NCBI GenBank assembly: GCA_023417985.1
Contig: JAEZDV010000235.1
Coordinates: 1-7,421 of the forward strand
Direction of reading: 5' to 3'
Length of the DNA: 7,421 nucleotides
Source: Actinomycetes bacterium
GTDB taxonomy: Bacteria; Actinomycetota; Actinomycetes; Mycobacteriales; Mycobacteriaceae
The position numbers and the translations under genes were made by a program. The notes beneath the pieces were generated by a model. That model had not been told where the DNA came from, made no database searches, and saw nothing but the letters and a program-made list of their open reading frames with translations. Position 1 is the first letter of the stretch, and each line of letters starts with the position of its first letter. Of the stretch, positions 5,680 to 7,421 are shown in pieces.

Positions 5680-6456
5680 ATGGATCTGGGACTGGACGGC
5701 GCGGTCGTGCTGGTGACCGGGGGCGTGCGAGGCGTCGGCGCGGGCATCAGCAGGACGTTTCTCCGCGCCGGGGCGACCGTGGTGACCTGCGCGCGCAACC
5801 CGGGCGACCACCCGGTCGAAGCCGACGGACGGACCGCGGAGTTCCTCCCCTGCGACGTGCGCGACCCCGAACGCGTCCAGGACCTGATCGACGGGATCGT
5901 CGCCCGGTACGGCAGGCTGGACACCCTCGTCAACAACGCCGGCGGCTCTCCCTTCGCCCTCGCCGCCGACGCGAGCCCGAAGTTCCACAGCAAGATCGTC
6001 GAACTCAATCTGCTGTCGCCGCTGCTGGTCTCGCAGGTCGCGAACGCGGTGATGCAGACCCAGGACACCGGGGGCTCGATCGTCAACATCTCGAGTGTGA
6101 GCGGATCGCGGCCGTCGCCGGGCACCGCGGCCTACGGCGCCGCGAAGGCCGGGATCGACAGCCTGGGCCGGTCCCTCGCGGTGGAGTGGGCACCGAAGGT
6201 CCGCGTGAACTCGGTGGTCGTCGGCATGGTGGACACCGAGCAGTCTCACCTGTTCTACGGTGACGACGAGGGTGTCGCCGCAGTGGGCGCGACGGTGCCG
6301 CTCGGCCGCCTGTCCAGCCCCGACGACATCGGCAACTGCGCAGCATTTCTGGCATCTCCGCTGGCGGCATACGTCAGCGGATCGACCCTGACCGTCCACG
6401 GCGGCGGCGAACGCCCTGCCTACATGGCAGCGGCCCGAACGAAGGAGACAAAGTGA
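5680..6456 (+). CDS. Short-chain dehydrogenase/reductase, Rv3549c-like
   Basis: This 258-residue classical SDR with a Rossmann fold is cytosolic and uses NAD(P)(H). Visible elements are the cofactor glycine motif TGGVRGVG at 13-20, CDV at 58-60, NNAG at 85-88, and the catalytic set Asn110, Ser139, Tyr152 and Lys156 (YGAAK). Arg39 after strand beta-2 (CARN) suggests NADP(H), which is an inference. ATG 5680 has GGAGG 6 nt upstream. An upstream GTG at 5605 would add 25 Pro/Arg-rich residues that do not belong to the fold and would start on top of the promoter dyads, so it was rejected. Its length and its pairing with a 304-aa SDR recall the M. tuberculosis Rv3549c/Rv3548c pair in the sterol region. 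It is first in the plus operon, divergent from the side-chain operon. It may oxidise or reduce a steroid hydroxyl/ketone or a hydroxyacyl-CoA; the sequence does not decide which. Confidence 0.88.
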   Translation: MDLGLDGAVVLVTGGVRGVGAGISRTFLRAGATVVTCARNPGDHPVEADGRTAEFLPCDVRDPERVQDLIDGIVARYGRLDTLVNNAGGSPFALAADASPKFHSKIVELNLLSPLLVSQVANAVMQTQDTGGSIVNISSVSGSRPSPGTAAYGAAKAGIDSLGRSLAVEWAPKVRVNSVVVGMVDTEQSHLFYGDDEGVAAVGATVPLGRLSSPDDIGNCAAFLASPLAAYVSGSTLTVHGGGERPAYMAAARTKETK

Positions 6457-7367
6457 GTGGACTGCTGGACGGACGTGTAGCGATCGTCACCGGTGCGGGC
6501 CGGGGGATCGGCCGCGCCCATGCGCTCGCCCTCGCCGCCGAGGGTGCGAAGGTCGTCGTCAACGACATCGGCGCCGGCATCGACGGCGCCGCGACCGGAG
6601 AATCGCCGGCCGAGCAGGTCGTCGAGGAGATCCGCGCGCTCGGCGGCGAAGCCGTCGTCAACGGGGACGACGTGGCGGACTGGGCCGGCGCGGAGAACCT
6701 CGTCGCGACGGCTCTGAACAACTTCGGCCGCCTCGATGTCCTGGTCAACAACGCAGGATTCCTGCGCGACCGCATGCTCGCCAACATGAGCGAGGAGGAA
6801 TGGGACGCGGTGATCCGCGTGCACCTCAAGGGCCATTTCGCTCCGATGCGCCATGCCATGTCCTACTGGCGTGCCGAGTCCAAGGCCGGTAACCCGGTGG
6901 ACGCGCGCATCATCAACACGAGTTCGGGCGCCGGTCTGATGGGCAGCATCGGCCAGGGCAACTACGCCGCCGCGAAGGCGGGCATCGCCGCGCTGACGAT
7001 CCAGGCCGCGGCCGAGTTCGGCCGTTACGGCGTGACCGTCAACGCGATCGCCCCGTCCGCGCGCACCCGCATGACCGTCGGTGCCGGTGGCGCGATGGCC
7101 GAGATGATGGCCGCGCCCGAAGAAGGATTCGACGCGATGGCAGCGGAGAACATCTCCCCGATCGTCGTGTGGCTCGGCAGCGCCGAGGCGAAGGACGTCA
7201 CCGGCCGCGTGTTCGAGGTCGAAGGCGGCAAGGTCTCCATCGCCGACGGATGGCGCCACGGCGAGGTCGTCGACAAGGGCGATCGCTGGGATCCGAAGGA
7301 ACTCGGTCCCGTCGTGGAAAAGCTTCTTGCGTCGAGCGAGGCACCCACCCCGGTCTACGGGGCCTGA
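6453..7367 (+). CDS. Short-chain dehydrogenase, Rv3548c-like, MFE-2 dehydrogenase-domain type
   Basis: This 304-residue SDR is longer than the usual 250. It resembles the (3R)-hydroxyacyl-CoA dehydrogenase domain of the multifunctional enzyme type 2/17-beta-HSD4 family. Motifs are VTGAGRGIGRAHALALAAEG at 12-31, VVVNDIG at 34-40 with Asp38 after beta-2 (favouring NAD+), NNAG at 99-102, TSS with Ser158, and Tyr171/Lys175 (YAAAK). The segments LKGHF, NAIAPSARTRMT and the C-terminal GRVFEVEGGKVSIADGW are typical of this subgroup, and M. tuberculosis Rv3548c (about 304 aa) looks like a close match from memory. GTG 6453 overlaps the preceding TGA (GTGA) and has GAAGGAG 5 nt upstream, so the two SDRs are coupled. 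A beta-oxidation hydroxyacyl-CoA dehydrogenase acting in another side-chain or ring cycle is plausible, because the aldolase route encoded on the other strand needs no dehydrogenation after hydration. Confidence 0.9.
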   Translation: MSGLLDGRVAIVTGAGRGIGRAHALALAAEGAKVVVNDIGAGIDGAATGESPAEQVVEEIRALGGEAVVNGDDVADWAGAENLVATALNNFGRLDVLVNNAGFLRDRMLANMSEEEWDAVIRVHLKGHFAPMRHAMSYWRAESKAGNPVDARIINTSSGAGLMGSIGQGNYAAAKAGIAALTIQAAAEFGRYGVTVNAIAPSARTRMTVGAGGAMAEMMAAPEEGFDAMAAENISPIVVWLGSAEAKDVTGRVFEVEGGKVSIADGWRHGEVVDKGDRWDPKELGPVVEKLLASSEAPTPVYGA

Positions 7368-7386
7368 CAACTACAGGGCCTGACGA
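7355..7386 (+). repeat. 16-bp tandem duplication spanning the stop codon of the second SDR
   Basis: CTACGGGGCCTGACAA at 7355-7370 is followed directly by CTACAGGGCCTGACGA at 7371-7386, with 14 of 16 positions identical. The first copy encodes the final residues and the TGA. The second copy is untranslated because the 16-bp period changes frame and follows the stop. It looks like a small slippage duplication. Confidence 0.7.
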
Positions 7387-7400
7387 AACAATGCGCGCTT

Positions 7401-7419
7401 CCGGTAGCTGGGCTACCGG
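7401..7419 (+). terminator. Hairpin terminator after the SDR operon
   Basis: CCGGTAGC at 7401-7408 and GCTACCGG at 7412-7419 form a perfect 8-bp stem with a 3-nt TGG loop, 33 bp after the stop of the second SDR gene. The window ends 2 bases later, so whether a T-run follows cannot be seen. The position and stem quality fit an intrinsic terminator. Confidence 0.65.
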
Positions 7420-7421
7420 CA

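Noticed and set aside
5460..6125. Upstream extension of the chsH2-type frame to 6125
   Set aside because: The extension is antisense to the first SDR and crosses the promoter dyads. The MaoC-family N-terminus starts at ATG 5459.
5503..6399. - strand open frame of 298 codons opposite the first SDR
   Set aside because: It is an Arg/His/Gly/Asp-rich shadow frame. The + strand carries full SDR motifs with a good Shine-Dalgarno.
6420..7370. - strand open frame of 316 codons opposite the second SDR
   Set aside because: It has shadow-type composition without motifs; the + frame contains the complete catalytic Ser-Tyr-Lys set.

Overview
The window is high-GC actinobacterial DNA, most likely from Rhodococcus or a close relative. 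The evidence is dense coding, GTG starts, ATGA/GTGA overlaps between genes, and proteins closely resembling the sterol side-chain catabolism proteins of Mycobacterium tuberculosis and Rhodococcus. No similarity search was run; family assignments rest on visible motifs and on remembered reference proteins.

Layout. (1) At the left edge is the 3' part of a TetR/KstR-like repressor gene on + (to 439). (2) A strong hairpin (445-485) separates it from a convergent six-gene operon on - (5459 down to 499). Read in transcription order, this operon encodes a MaoC-fold protein (ChsH2 N-domain type), a DUF35/OB-fold zinc-ribbon protein (ChsH2 C-domain type), a MaoC-fold hydratase (ChsH1 type), a thiolase-fold aldolase (Ltp2 type), and two acyl-CoA dehydrogenase subunits (FadE26/29 type and FadE27/28 type). 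(3) A 220-bp divergent intergenic region (5460-5679) carries an 18-bp operator-like dyad and two smaller inverted repeats. (4) Two overlapping short-chain dehydrogenase genes lie on + (5680-7367), followed by a small tandem duplication and a hairpin at the window end.

How the genes fit together. The minus operon is a complete set for removing a three-carbon, 2-methyl-branched (propionyl) acyl-CoA side chain from a steroid. The heteromeric acyl-CoA dehydrogenase makes the 17(20)-enoyl-CoA, the ChsH1/ChsH2 heteromeric hydratase adds water at C17, and Ltp2 with its DUF35 partner performs the retro-aldol cleavage to a 17-ketosteroid and propionyl-CoA. It parallels the M. tuberculosis igr operon but differs from it in several ways: block order is changed, cyp125 is absent from the window, ChsH2 is split into two genes, and the dehydrogenase pair looks more like FadE26/FadE27 than FadE28/FadE29. 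That suggests a paralogous module for another steroid (a bile acid or plant sterol) rather than the standard cholesterol igr operon. The two SDRs resemble the Rv3549c/Rv3548c pair; their substrates cannot be read from sequence.

No tRNA, rRNA, CRISPR array, insertion sequence or attachment site was seen. There is no gene-free stretch longer than 300 bp.
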